Source: a bacterium (lineage in GTDB: Bacteria > Acidobacteriota > Thermoanaerobaculia > Multivoradales > J023). Taken from it: DNA of 64,000 nt. Position 1 is the stretch's first letter; every line of letters starts with the position of its first letter. Shown piece after piece: positions 1 to 8,079 of this stretch. Made by a program: the position numbers and the translations under genes. The stretch spans positions 17,771 through 81,770 of the forward strand of contig JAAELT010000177.1 in NCBI GenBank assembly GCA_024226315.1, read 5' to 3'. Under the pieces are notes generated by a model. That model was not told the DNA's origin and searched no databases. It saw only the letters and a program-made list of their open reading frames with translations.

Positions 1-969
1 GTCGCGAGATTGCCGCAGGCTAGCCTCGACTGCGTTTGTGACCAGCGGCCAAGCCGTCTAGAACGTATCCGGGCGCAGTACCCTGTGAGGACGGTGACGA
101 CGGAGTTGAACGAGGTTCTTGCCGACAGCGCCGTGGATGCGGTCATCCTCGCGACGCCGCCAGAAACCCACGGCGAGATCGGGCTCGAGATTCTCGAGTC
201 GGGCCGACACCTCCTGGTGGAGAAGCCGATGGCGATGACGGCAGCGGAGGCGGAGAGGTTGGTGGAGGAAGCCGCCGCCAGGGAGCTGGTGCTTCTGGTC
301 GGCCACACCTTCGAGTTCAACGCGGCCGTCTTGAAGGTCCGAAAGCTGATCGCGGCCGGCGAGATCGGCGACGTTTACTACCTTCACTCTCAGCGGGTCA
401 ACCTCGGCAAGGTTCGCACCAACTGCAACGCCCTCTGGAGCCTGGCGCCCCACGACGTCTCGATCGCCAACTTCCTCTTCGGCGAGAGACCGCTGTGGGT
501 GCGTGCCTCGGGCTACAAGTTCCTCGACCAGGAGCTCGAGGACGTCGTCTTCCTGAATCTCGGCTATCCTCAGAATCGTGTCGCGCACATTCACGTGTCG
601 TGGCTCGATCCCGACAAGGTGCGCCGGACGACCGTTGTCGGGAGCCGCAAGATGATCGTCTACGACGACATGAGCCACGATGCCAAGGTCAAGGTGTTCG
701 ACAAGGGCGTCAGCAAGCAGGCGGTGACCACGGAGGCGCTCGAAGCGCCGCCCTTCGGCGAGTTCGTCTTCCTCACCCACACCGGCGACGTCTGGATCCC
801 CAAGATCGACTTTGCCGAGCCGCTCCACCAGGAGGTCGCGCACTTCGTCGCCTGCATCCAGGGACGGGAGAAACCACGGACCGGCGGCCTCAACGGCCTC
901 GCGGTCGTGCGGGCGCTCGAGGGAGCCCAGGAATCGCTCGCACGAGGCGGAGCCACGGTCGAGCTCTGA
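1..969 (+). CDS. Gfo/Idh/MocA-family sugar dehydrogenase (5' end outside window)
   Basis: The reading frame is open from base 1, so the gene is partial and its N-terminal GxGxxG dinucleotide motif lies upstream of the window. The visible 322 residues begin inside the Rossmann fold, carry the family EKP signature (VEKPMA, about residue 75) and continue into the C-terminal alpha/beta substrate domain. Family members oxidise or reduce sugar carbons with NAD(P). The next two genes are a hexapeptide acetyltransferase and a DegT aminotransferase, the order seen in WbpB-WbpD-WbpE loci that make 2,3-diacetamido-2,3-dideoxy-uronic acid nucleotides. A 3-dehydrogenase acting on a UDP-N-acetyl-hexosaminuronate is therefore the best inference, but substrate specificity cannot be read from sequence alone. 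Confidence 0.85.
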   Translation, partial: VARLPQASLDCVCDQRPSRLERIRAQYPVRTVTTELNEVLADSAVDAVILATPPETHGEIGLEILESGRHLLVEKPMAMTAAEAERLVEEAAARELVLLVGHTFEFNAAVLKVRKLIAAGEIGDVYYLHSQRVNLGKVRTNCNALWSLAPHDVSIANFLFGERPLWVRASGYKFLDQELEDVVFLNLGYPQNRVAHIHVSWLDPDKVRRTTVVGSRKMIVYDDMSHDAKVKVFDKGVSKQAVTTEALEAPPFGEFVFLTHTGDVWIPKIDFAEPLHQEVAHFVACIQGREKPRTGGLNGLAVVRALEGAQESLARGGATVEL

Positions 970-979
970 GATCTCCGAG

Positions 980-1624
980 ATGGAGAATCGTTCCGGCACC
1001 GCGATCATCCACCCGGGCGTTGTCTTCCTCGGCGAGGCCTCGATCGACGACTTCGTGATCGTAGGTCGGCAGCCGCGCCCCGGGCGAGACATCGTCGAGA
1101 CGATTATTGGCGCCGACGCGGTCCTGCGCTCCGGTACCGTGATCTACGCCGGCAATCGGATCGGCAACGGGTTTCAGACCGGCCATGGTGCCCTCGTCCG
1201 CCACGGCAACGTCATCGGCGACGATTGCAGCCTCGGCTCGGGATCGGTCATCGAGTTCGAAACGCGTCTGGGACAGGGCGTGCGGATCCACTCCCAGGCA
1301 TTCGTCCCCGAGTACTCGATCCTGGAGGACGAGTGCTGGATCGGACCGAACGCCGTGCTGACCAACGCCCGCTATCCTGGGTCGGCGCGCGTGAAGGAGA
1401 CCCTCGAGGGCGTGAGGATCGGCAAGTGCGCGCGTATCGGCGCCAACGCGACCATCCTCCCCGGCGTCGTCGTCGGCGAGGCGGCGCTGGTCGGCGCCGG
1501 CGCGGTGGTCACACGCGACGTGGCTGCCGGCACGGTGGTCGCCGGCAATCCCGCCCGGGTGATCAAGCGGATCGAGGATCTGGAGTATGATGATCGCCCC
1601 GGTGCGCGAGCCTACCCGGACTGA
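980..1624 (+). CDS. Left-handed beta-helix N-acetyltransferase (WbpD-like)
   Basis: A 214-residue protein built almost entirely of hexapeptide-repeat turns (for example IGADAV, IGDDCS, IGPNAV, IGANAT), ending in the VVAGNPARVIK motif typical of sugar O/N-acyltransferases. Such proteins form trimeric left-handed beta-helices and transfer acetyl from acetyl-CoA. The ATG at 980 is chosen because it lies 10 bases after the upstream stop; the frame stays open further 5' but only through the upstream gene. Between a Gfo/Idh dehydrogenase and a DegT aminotransferase it most likely acetylates the 3-amino group made by the aminotransferase. The 3' end overlaps the extended frame of the next gene but not its preferred start. 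Confidence 0.85.
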   Translation: MENRSGTAIIHPGVVFLGEASIDDFVIVGRQPRPGRDIVETIIGADAVLRSGTVIYAGNRIGNGFQTGHGALVRHGNVIGDDCSLGSGSVIEFETRLGQGVRIHSQAFVPEYSILEDECWIGPNAVLTNARYPGSARVKETLEGVRIGKCARIGANATILPGVVVGEAALVGAGAVVTRDVAAGTVVAGNPARVIKRIEDLEYDDRPGARAYPD

Positions 1625-1634
1625 GGAGCAAACC

Positions 1635-2750
1635 GTGCAGATTCCCCTCGTCGACCTGAAGGCCCAGTACGCCTCGATCCAGGCCGAGATCGACGCCGCT
1701 GTCGCCGCCGTGATTTCGGACACCGCCTTCGTCGGCGGCCGTTACGTCGCGGCCTTCGAGCAGGCGTTCGCCGGTTTTTGCGAGGCTCCCCACGCGGTCG
1801 GTTGCGGCAACGGAACCGACGCCCTCGAGCTGGCGCTGGAGGCTCTCGGCGTCGGTCCCGGCCACGAGGTCATCCTGCCGTCGCACACCTTCTTCGCCTC
1901 CGCCGAGGCGGTGCTGCGCGTCGGCGCGACGCCGGTCTTCGCGGACGTCGAGGAAGGCGGATTCCTGATCGACACGGAGGCGATTCCGGCGCTGGTGAGC
2001 GAGCGCACGCGGGCGATCATGCCGGTCCACCTCTATGGCCACCTGTGCGACATGGACCCCATCCTGGAGATCGCCCGTGATCACGACCTGGCGGTGGTCG
2101 AGGATTCCGCGCAGGCCCACGGCGCGCGCTACCGCGGCCGGCCCGCGGGCACGATGGGTGACGTCGGCTGCTTCTCCTTCTACCCGGGCAAGAACCTCGG
2201 GGCCTACGGCGACGCCGGGGCCATCGTCACCGGCGACGCTGAGCTGGCCGCGCGTCTCTCTCGCTTGCGCAATCACGGCCGCAGCGGCAAATACGAGCAC
2301 CACGAGGTCGGGGTCAACTCCCGCCTCGACGGTCTCCAGGCGTCGATCCTGGCCGCCAAGCTGGTGCACCTCCACGATTGGAATCGCCGGCGCCGCGCGG
2401 CCGCGGCTCGCTACGATCGCCTGCTCGAAGGCGTCGAGGGCGCCCGGGCCTTGACCGGCCGGCCCGAGACCGAGTCGGTCTATCATCTCTACGTGGTCCG
2501 CGTCCCCCATCGCGACGAGGTCCTGGAGCTGCTGCGGGCCGACGGTATCGGAGCCGGGATCCACTATCCCGTGCCCTGCCACCTGCAGCCCGCCATCCTG
2601 AAGACCGGCTCGCGCCTCAGCCTGCCACGAACCGAAGCCCTGGCCGCCGAGATCCTGTCGCTGCCGCTCTACCCCGAGATCACCCCCGAGCAGATCGACC
2701 GCGTCACAGGCAGCCTCGACCGCGCCCTCGAGAGGACCCGAAGCCGATGA
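1635..2750 (+). CDS. DegT/DnrJ/EryC1/StrS sugar aminotransferase (WbpE-like)
   Basis: A 371-residue PLP-dependent nucleotide-sugar aminotransferase. It starts IPLVDLKAQY like many WbpE/VioA-type enzymes, has the GNGTDAL phosphate-binding stretch, the VEDSAQAHG region that contacts the cofactor, and FSFYPGKNLGAYGDAG with the Schiff-base lysine. The GTG at 1635 is preferred over an in-frame ATG at 1587 because GAGGAG sits 6-12 bases upstream and homologous proteins begin at this point. With the dehydrogenase and acetyltransferase upstream it would install a 3-amino group on a keto sugar. Its stop overlaps the next start (ATGA), indicating translational coupling. Confidence 0.9.
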   Translation: MQIPLVDLKAQYASIQAEIDAAVAAVISDTAFVGGRYVAAFEQAFAGFCEAPHAVGCGNGTDALELALEALGVGPGHEVILPSHTFFASAEAVLRVGATPVFADVEEGGFLIDTEAIPALVSERTRAIMPVHLYGHLCDMDPILEIARDHDLAVVEDSAQAHGARYRGRPAGTMGDVGCFSFYPGKNLGAYGDAGAIVTGDAELAARLSRLRNHGRSGKYEHHEVGVNSRLDGLQASILAAKLVHLHDWNRRRRAAAARYDRLLEGVEGARALTGRPETESVYHLYVVRVPHRDEVLELLRADGIGAGIHYPVPCHLQPAILKTGSRLSLPRTEALAAEILSLPLYPEITPEQIDRVTGSLDRALERTRSR

Positions 2751-3724
2751 CCGCCGACACCCGGATCCGGGACAAGAGCATCCTCATCACCGGCGGAGCC
2801 GGCCTGGTCGGCTCGCACATCGCCGAAGAAGTGCTGCGGCGTGGCGCTCGCCGAGTGGTGGTATACGACAGCCTGGTGCGCGGCCGCGAGCCGCATCTCG
2901 AGCCGGCGCGGCGCCTCGGCGAAGTCGAGCTGGTTCAGGCCGACATCGAAGACCGTGACGCCCTCGACCGTGCCTTCGAGGGTATCGACCTGTGTTTCCA
3001 CCAGGCGGCCATGTGGCTGCGCCAGGCGCAGAAAGAGCCGCGCCGGTCGATCGAGGTCAACATCCTCGGCAGCTTCAACGTGCTCGAGTGCTGTGTGCGC
3101 CACGGCGTGCGCAAGATTGTCTCCGCGTCGTCGTCGAGCGTCTACGGCGACGGCAGGTACCTGCCCACCGACGAGGCGCACCCGTTCGACAACGACCTCT
3201 TCTACGGCATGACCAAGGTCGCCCTCGAACAGCTCCTGCGCTGTTTCGAGAAAGAGCACGGCTTGCCCTACGTGGGGCTGCGCTACCTCAACGTTTACGG
3301 CGCCCACCAGCCCTTCCAGGCCGCTTATACCGACGTCATCATGCACTTCATGAATCGCGTCGACGAGGGCGAGCCACCGATCATTCATGGCGACGGTAGC
3401 CAGACCGTCGACCTGGTCTACGTCGGCGACATCGCCAGGCTCAACGTCATGGCCATGGAGAGCGCGGTGTCCGGCGAGCTCTTCAACGGCTGCACGGGCC
3501 GCGAGACGAGCCTGAAGCAGCTCGCCGAAGCGGTGCTCGAGGTCAAGGGCCGTCCGGACCTCGAGCCGGTCTTCGAGGCCCGCGACTCGAAGCTGGTCCT
3601 GCGTCGCTCCGGTTGTCCGAAGAAGGCGCGTGAGATGCTCGGCTTCGAGGCCACGACGCCGCTGCTCGACGGCTTGCGGGCCGTGGCGCAGTGGCGCGAC
3701 GCGGTCAAGGCCGGCACGGCCTGA
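2747..3724 (+). CDS. NAD-dependent epimerase/dehydratase (UDP-sugar epimerase)
   Basis: A 325-residue extended short-chain dehydrogenase. Visible motifs are GGAGLVGSHIAE near the N terminus (NAD binding), the SSSSVYG active-site serine region and YGMTK (YxxxK catalytic pair). It resembles UDP-glucose 4-epimerase and related 4-epimerases or dehydratases acting on nucleotide sugars. The ATG at 2747 overlaps the aminotransferase stop by four bases. In context it probably converts the UDP-amino-uronic sugar or supplies another precursor to the polymer. The exact carbon epimerised is not determined by these motifs. Confidence 0.85.
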   Translation: MTADTRIRDKSILITGGAGLVGSHIAEEVLRRGARRVVVYDSLVRGREPHLEPARRLGEVELVQADIEDRDALDRAFEGIDLCFHQAAMWLRQAQKEPRRSIEVNILGSFNVLECCVRHGVRKIVSASSSSVYGDGRYLPTDEAHPFDNDLFYGMTKVALEQLLRCFEKEHGLPYVGLRYLNVYGAHQPFQAAYTDVIMHFMNRVDEGEPPIIHGDGSQTVDLVYVGDIARLNVMAMESAVSGELFNGCTGRETSLKQLAEAVLEVKGRPDLEPVFEARDSKLVLRRSGCPKKAREMLGFEATTPLLDGLRAVAQWRDAVKAGTA

Positions 3725-3731
3725 GTGGGCC

Positions 3732-5552
3732 ATGTGCGGCGTCGCCGGCATCTTCGACCGTTTCGGCAGACCGATCGATCCGGCGACCTGCGTTCGGATG
3801 ACCGAGGTGCTCCGGCACCGCGGCCCGGACGATGAAGGCACACTCGTCGACAGTGCCGCGGGCGTCTCGATCGGGCTCGCGCACACCCGCCTGGCGATCG
3901 TCGATCTCTCCGCCGCCGGCCGCCAGCCCATGTCCAGCCCGGACGGCGACCTATGGCTGGTCGCCAACGGCGAGATCTACAACGCCCCCGAGCTGCGCCG
4001 CGAGCTCGAATCCGAGGGCTGCCGCTTCTCCTCCCGCACCGACATCGAGGTCATCCTCCATCTCTACGCCCGGGAGGGGCTCGCCTGCCTCGAACGGCTC
4101 GACGGCATGTTCGCCTTCGGCCTCTGGGACCGCGGTCGAGGCAAGCTGCTGCTGGCTCGCGACCGCTTCGGCGTCAAGCCCCTGTACTTCGCCGAGCGGG
4201 CCGGCCGGCTGGCGTTCGCTTCCGAGGCCAAGGCCATCCTCGAGGTCGACGGCTTCGAGGCGCGGCTCGACCCGGTGGCATTGTCGGAGCACTTCACCTT
4301 CCAGTGGGCGACCGGGGGTCGCAGTCTGTTCCACGGTTTCGAGCTCCTGGAGCCGGGCTGCTGGCTCGAGGCCGACGCTCGCGGCACGCGCCGGGGCCGT
4401 TACTTCGAGCTGAGGTACGACCGCGGTGAGCCGTTCGGCGAGAGCGAGGCCGTCGAGCGGCTTCGTGCCGCCTTCGAGTCCGCGGTCGAGCGCCAGCTCA
4501 TGAGCGACGTGCCGCTGGGCGCGTTTCTCTCGGGCGGCATGGACACCGGCTCGATCGTCGCCGTCGCCGGCCGCAGGCTCGGGCGTCTCCACACCTTCAC
4601 CTGCGGCTTCGACACCACCGGCATGGAGGGCCTCGAGTCCTACTTCGACGAGCGTCGGGAAAGCCGGGAGCTGTCCGCCCTTCTCGATACCGAGCATCAC
4701 GAGCTGCTGCTGGGCCCAGACCGCTTCGAACCCTCGGTGCCGAGCATCGTGTACCACCTCGACGAGCCTCGCGTCGGCATCTGCCACCAGGTCTACCACG
4801 TCGCCGAGCTCATCGGCAGGCATTTGAAAGTCGTGCTCTCGGGAGTCGGCGGCGACGAGCTGTTCGCCGGCTATCCCTGGCGCTATCAGCCGATCCTCGG
4901 TGAGACGGACGCGGACCGATTCGCCGAGACCTACTACCGCCGCTGGGTCCGCTTCTTCGACGACAGCGAAAAGAGCGCCTTCTTCAGCGATCGGATGCTC
5001 GGCGAGATCGGGGATTTCTCCACCTTTGACAGCTTCCGCCAGGTGCTCGACGCGGCCGGCACCGACGATCCGCTCCACAAGGCGCTGTATTTCGATTTCT
5101 CGACCTTCCTGCACGGGCTCTTCCTGGTGGACGACAAGCTCTCGATGGCGCACTCGGTCGAGGCGCGCGTGCCGTTCATGGACAACGCCTTGCTCGACTT
5201 GGCGACGCGGATCCCGTCACGGCTCAAGCTGTCCGAGGACCGGCCCTGGAAGTACGTGCTCAAGAAGGCCATGCACGGTCTGCTCCCGGAAGAGACGCTC
5301 CACCGCCGCAAGCAGGGATTCACGCCGCCCGACGCCACCTGGTACCGGGGGCCCCACCGCCGCTATCTCGAGAGCGTCGTCCTGTCGCCGCGGGCGCTCG
5401 AGCGGGACGTCTTCCGGCCCGAGGCGGTGCGGAAGATCTTCGACCAGCACATGAGCGGCGAGCACAACCATCGTTTCCTGATCTGGTCGCTGCTGTGCCT
5501 CGAGTGGTGGCACCGGATCTTCGTCGACGGCGAGCGGCCCGGGATCGATTGA
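3732..5552 (+). CDS. asnB: Asparagine synthase, glutamine-hydrolysing (sugar amidotransferase candidate)
   Basis: A 606-residue class II amidotransferase. MCG at the start supplies the catalytic N-terminal Cys2, and residues 1-200 form the Ntn glutaminase with RHRGPDDEG. The synthetase ATP-pyrophosphatase motif at about residues 266-272 reads SGGMDTG, a T replacing the usual S of SGGxDS, as seen in some polysaccharide-locus homologues. The GVGGDELFAGYPWR and SVEARVPFMD stretches are intact. Length is normal for AsnB. In O-antigen loci related proteins amidate uronic acids, so a uronamide-forming role is likely here after the WbpB/D/E-like genes; true asparagine synthesis is the alternative. 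It starts 7 bases after the epimerase stop. Confidence 0.9.
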   Translation: MCGVAGIFDRFGRPIDPATCVRMTEVLRHRGPDDEGTLVDSAAGVSIGLAHTRLAIVDLSAAGRQPMSSPDGDLWLVANGEIYNAPELRRELESEGCRFSSRTDIEVILHLYAREGLACLERLDGMFAFGLWDRGRGKLLLARDRFGVKPLYFAERAGRLAFASEAKAILEVDGFEARLDPVALSEHFTFQWATGGRSLFHGFELLEPGCWLEADARGTRRGRYFELRYDRGEPFGESEAVERLRAAFESAVERQLMSDVPLGAFLSGGMDTGSIVAVAGRRLGRLHTFTCGFDTTGMEGLESYFDERRESRELSALLDTEHHELLLGPDRFEPSVPSIVYHLDEPRVGICHQVYHVAELIGRHLKVVLSGVGGDELFAGYPWRYQPILGETDADRFAETYYRRWVRFFDDSEKSAFFSDRMLGEIGDFSTFDSFRQVLDAAGTDDPLHKALYFDFSTFLHGLFLVDDKLSMAHSVEARVPFMDNALLDLATRIPSRLKLSEDRPWKYVLKKAMHGLLPEETLHRRKQGFTPPDATWYRGPHRRYLESVVLSPRALERDVFRPEAVRKIFDQHMSGEHNHRFLIWSLLCLEWWHRIFVDGERPGID

Positions 5553-5553
5553 G

Positions 5554-6531
5554 GTGCGGCGGCACTGGCGAAAGTCCGTGATCGGGCTACTGCTGGGAAT
5601 TCTCTTCCTGTGGCTGAGTCTGCGCCATGTCGAATGGGCGAGGGTGAGATCGGCGCTCGGCGCGGTCGATCTGCTTCTGTTCCTCGCGGCCTTCCTGGTC
5701 GGACAGACCTCGAACTGGGTTCGCGCTTGCCGCTGGCGCCTGCTGTTGGCGCGCCCGGTGCCGGTCGGTGGTTTGTTTGCCGCCACCATGATCGGTTATT
5801 TCGCCAACTTTGCCCTGCCGGCGCGCCTCGGCGAGCTCTTCCGAGTCGAGCGGCTGAAGCGGGCTCACGGCGTGCCGCGCGGTCGAGGGCTGGCCTCGCT
5901 GGTGGCCGAGAAAGTGCTCGACGGCCTGACCCTGTGCGTGATCCTCGGCGGTATTCTGCTGGTCAATGACTTTCCTGCCTGGGTGTCTTGGGTCGCCTAT
6001 GCGAGCTTCGCGCTCTTCGGTGGTGCGCTCATGGCGATCCTCGTCTTCCTACGCTACCGGCAGTGGGCTCTCGCCCTTGTCCGCCGGCTGCTCTCGCCCT
6101 TCGGCCGCCTGTCCACCTCTGTGCTGCATTTCGCCGAGTCCGCCGCCGAGGGTCTCGAAACTCTCCGCCGGCCGGCGAGCTTCATCAGCAGTCTGCTGCT
6201 CTCCTTCGCCGTCTGGGCGATCGAAACCGTCGCCGTGTGGACTCTGCTGCGCGCCGCCGGCCTCGATCTCGGCCTGGAGGCGGCCCTTTTCGTGGTCACC
6301 ATCTTGAGCCTCGGCATGCTGGTGCCGTCCCCGCCCGGGTTCGTCGGCACCTACGAGTACTTCGGCAGCCGCGCCCTCGGCCTGCTCGCCGTCGACGCCT
6401 CCGCCGCCCTGGCCGCGACCTTCCTGCTGCATCTACAGTTCCTGTTCGCCACGGTGGTCGTGGGTGTCGCGTGTCTGCTCTGGACGGGGGTGGGTTTCGG
6501 GGCGCTCAGGGAGGGAGTCACCGAGGAGTAG
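5554..6531 (+). CDS. Flippase-like / lysylphosphatidylglycerol synthase TM-region family protein
   Basis: A 325-residue polytopic membrane protein with about eight hydrophobic helices, starting at a GTG two bases after the asnB stop. The layout and the motifs FANFALPARLGELFRVERL and PSPPGFVGTYEYF fit the YbhN/UPF0104 family, related to the membrane half of MprF. Members are proposed to move lipid-linked or charged lipids across the inner membrane, but most are uncharacterised. As last gene of the sugar operon it might translocate a lipid intermediate. It is not a MATE-type Wzx flippase. Confidence 0.75.
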   Translation: MRRHWRKSVIGLLLGILFLWLSLRHVEWARVRSALGAVDLLLFLAAFLVGQTSNWVRACRWRLLLARPVPVGGLFAATMIGYFANFALPARLGELFRVERLKRAHGVPRGRGLASLVAEKVLDGLTLCVILGGILLVNDFPAWVSWVAYASFALFGGALMAILVFLRYRQWALALVRRLLSPFGRLSTSVLHFAESAAEGLETLRRPASFISSLLLSFAVWAIETVAVWTLLRAAGLDLGLEAALFVVTILSLGMLVPSPPGFVGTYEYFGSRALGLLAVDASAALAATFLLHLQFLFATVVVGVACLLWTGVGFGALREGVTEE

Positions 6532-6841
6532 GGCGAGGATCGTCGACGGGCCGGGTAGTCAAGGCGGCGTCATTGGCATCCGGCCTCCATCCGCATGCCC
6601 AACCGAGGAATTTTGGTCGATCGCAAAGATCGGCGAGCTCTTTCACGTCTTACATCTCTATAGAGATGGTGGTATAGAGATGGTGGAGTCCGCTCGGGTT
6701 CACCCTCCAGCGCTCTCGACCGAGGGCCTTGACAGCTTTAACCTGGAGGTTCAAATGAAATTGCTGCGAGTTGCCGCGGAGAGTGGGAAGCCTGCGGCTC
6801 TACCGCCGAGCCAAGAAGGCTGGACATATCGAGGTGGCCAA
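6532..6841 (+). other. Intergenic region before the XRE regulator
   Basis: This 310-base stretch holds no separate gene. It contains a two-copy 14-bp tandem repeat (6659-6686), a TTGACA at 6729-6734 followed 16 bases later by TCAAAT (a possible but imperfect promoter), and GGAGG at 6745-6749 just before an ATG at 6755. That ATG is in frame with the XRE gene, so a 29-residue N-terminal extension (MKLLRVAAESG...) is an alternative start for it. Confidence 0.5.
6659..6686 (+). repeat. Perfect 14-bp tandem repeat, two copies (possible operator)
   Basis: The unit tatagagatggtgg occurs twice back to back at 6659-6672 and 6673-6686. It lies about 45 bases upstream of a TTGACA element and 156 bases upstream of the XRE gene. 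Iteron-like direct repeats in such positions are commonly binding sites for HTH autoregulators; binding is inferred only. Confidence 0.6.
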
Positions 6842-7219
6842 ATGAGTGAGAAGAAACCCGAGACCTTCGATGACCTCTACCGGCAGGCGAAGGCTCACGA
6901 CGACTATTGGATTGCCGACGCCGTTCAGGCGTTCACCGAGAGGGTTTTCCAGCTCATGGAGGAACAGAAGAGCACCCGGAGCGAGCTCGCTCGGCGTCTC
7001 GGCACCACGCCGGCGTACGTCACCAAGATTCTGCGCGGCAATGCCAACTTCACCCTCGCCAGCATGGTCAAGCTGGCAAGGGTCTTCGGAACGGATCTTC
7101 GTATCGAGCTCACCCCGCGGGAACGCTCGCGTCAGAAGTCCACCCGGCCTTCCGCACGCGGCTCCGCCGGAGAAGGGGCCTATCCAGCCGACGGCATGGC
7201 CGCCCGGCCGGCCAGATAG
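6842..7219 (+). CDS. XRE-family helix-turn-helix regulator
   Basis: A 125-residue protein with a helix-turn-helix at about residues 40-95, where RSELARRLGTTPAYVTKILRG and FTLASMVKLARVFG give the canonical Cro/C1 fold. It resembles small HTH proteins that begin with a short acidic helical segment (FDDLYRQAKAHDDYWI). A weak ribosome site (GAGGTGG) precedes the ATG at 6842. An in-frame ATG at 6755 with GGAGG is an alternative. The C-terminal 30 residues are Arg/Ala-rich and disordered. No toxin gene is adjacent: 218 bases without a gene separate it from brnT. It may be an orphan antitoxin or an autoregulator. Confidence 0.75.
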   Translation: MSEKKPETFDDLYRQAKAHDDYWIADAVQAFTERVFQLMEEQKSTRSELARRLGTTPAYVTKILRGNANFTLASMVKLARVFGTDLRIELTPRERSRQKSTRPSARGSAGEGAYPADGMAARPAR

Positions 7220-7403
7220 CACTGAGTGGCAACAGCGGGGCCAAACCCGGCGGCTATACTGACGCGCGAGCTGGTGACGGCTTGCGGGTAGGGACGGCGA
7301 GAGCGGGAGGTGGCGTGGCTGTTGTCGGTTCTGGAGGCGGGAGGCGAGGATCCTTACACCGAACGATGACTCTGTTTCCTGGGGCTGGTTGGGGACTAGG
7401 CCG

Positions 7404-7431
7404 TTGACGCAGTAAGTCAATGGCTTATAAT
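7404..7431 (+). promoter_or_regulatory. Sigma-70 promoter with internal palindrome, driving brnT
   Basis: TTGACG at 7404-7409 and a perfect TATAAT at 7426-7431 are separated by 16 bases. The -35 region lies in an interrupted palindrome TTGAC-N7-GTCAA (7404-7420), a likely operator for the downstream HTH antitoxin. Transcription would start about 7 bases beyond the -10, at or next to the GTG start codon at 7438, so the mRNA is probably leaderless. Confidence 0.75.
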
Positions 7432-7437
7432 TGAAGA

Positions 7438-7725
7438 GTGCAGTTCGAGTGGGACGAGTCGAAGAACCTCGCCAACCAGCGCAACCACGGCCTCTCGTTC
7501 GAGGAGGCCCGCCAGTTGTTCGAATCGGGCGTTGACTACCTCGAGATCTTCGACGCCGAGCACTCCGACGATGAAGACCGCTTCTACGCTATCGGTCCGA
7601 TCCGGCGCGGCATCGTACTCGTTGTGTGGGTAGATCGAGGCGAAGACATCGTAAGAATCATCAGCGCACGAATGGCAACTCGGCGAGAGTCCGAGCTCTT
7701 TCGTGCACGAGCGCGAGATCTCTAA
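7438..7725 (+). CDS. brnT: BrnT-family ribonuclease toxin
   Basis: A 95-residue protein with the BrnT pattern: FEWDESKNLANQRNHGLSFEEA at the N terminus, a central acidic segment, an I-G-P-I-RRGIVLVVWVDRGEDIVRIISAR core and an RRESELFRA tail. BrnT toxins are RelE-fold ribonucleases that inhibit translation. The GTG start at 7438 fits directly onto the predicted transcription start, with no room for a Shine-Dalgarno sequence. The stop overlaps the next ATG (TAATG). Usual partners are BrnA ribbon-helix-helix antitoxins; here the partner is an HTH protein. Confidence 0.9.
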   Translation: MQFEWDESKNLANQRNHGLSFEEARQLFESGVDYLEIFDAEHSDDEDRFYAIGPIRRGIVLVVWVDRGEDIVRIISARMATRRESELFRARARDL

Positions 7726-8015
7726 TGGACGAAATCCCAGAACTGTCGGAAACCGACTTGAAGTCGGCCATCCCCGCAAGTCAGCGCCGTCGCCTCATGA
7801 GTGGCAAGTTCGAGAGTGGCGAAGACATTTCAGCGCTCCGTCGCTTCGTCGGGCTGTCCCAGATTCGCTTTGCTGAGGCACTTGGAATCAGCGTTCATAC
7901 CCTGCGTAACTGGGAGCAGGGTCGCCGCAAGCCGGAAGGGCCAGCCGTGGCTCTCTTGCGGATCGCTGCTCGACACCCTCGGATCATTCGCGAGAACCTG
8001 AAACAGGCTGCGTAG
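7725..8015 (+). CDS. XRE/HigA-like helix-turn-helix antitoxin partnered with BrnT
   Basis: A 96-residue protein with an HTH in its C-terminal half: ISALRRFVGLSQIRFAEALGISVHTLRNWEQGRRKPEGPAVALLRIA. This recognition-helix pattern is shared with HigA/NadS-type antitoxins that normally neutralise RelE/HigB toxins. The ATG overlaps the brnT stop by one base, indicating co-translation as a toxin-antitoxin pair. The first 35 residues, which lack HTH features, probably wrap the toxin. It likely binds the palindrome at the brnT promoter. A toxin-first order is unusual for classical type II modules but normal for brnTA. Confidence 0.85.
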   Translation: MDEIPELSETDLKSAIPASQRRRLMSGKFESGEDISALRRFVGLSQIRFAEALGISVHTLRNWEQGRRKPEGPAVALLRIAARHPRIIRENLKQAA

Positions 8016-8079
8016 GACCCGTCAAGGGCGTTGGCGCCCGGCTCGGCTGGTACACTCCCGGACGGAGGGACCGCGCCCA

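Noticed and set aside
6755..6841. A separate small gene upstream of the HTH regulator
   Set aside because: It is in frame with the regulator without a stop, so it is at most an alternative start.
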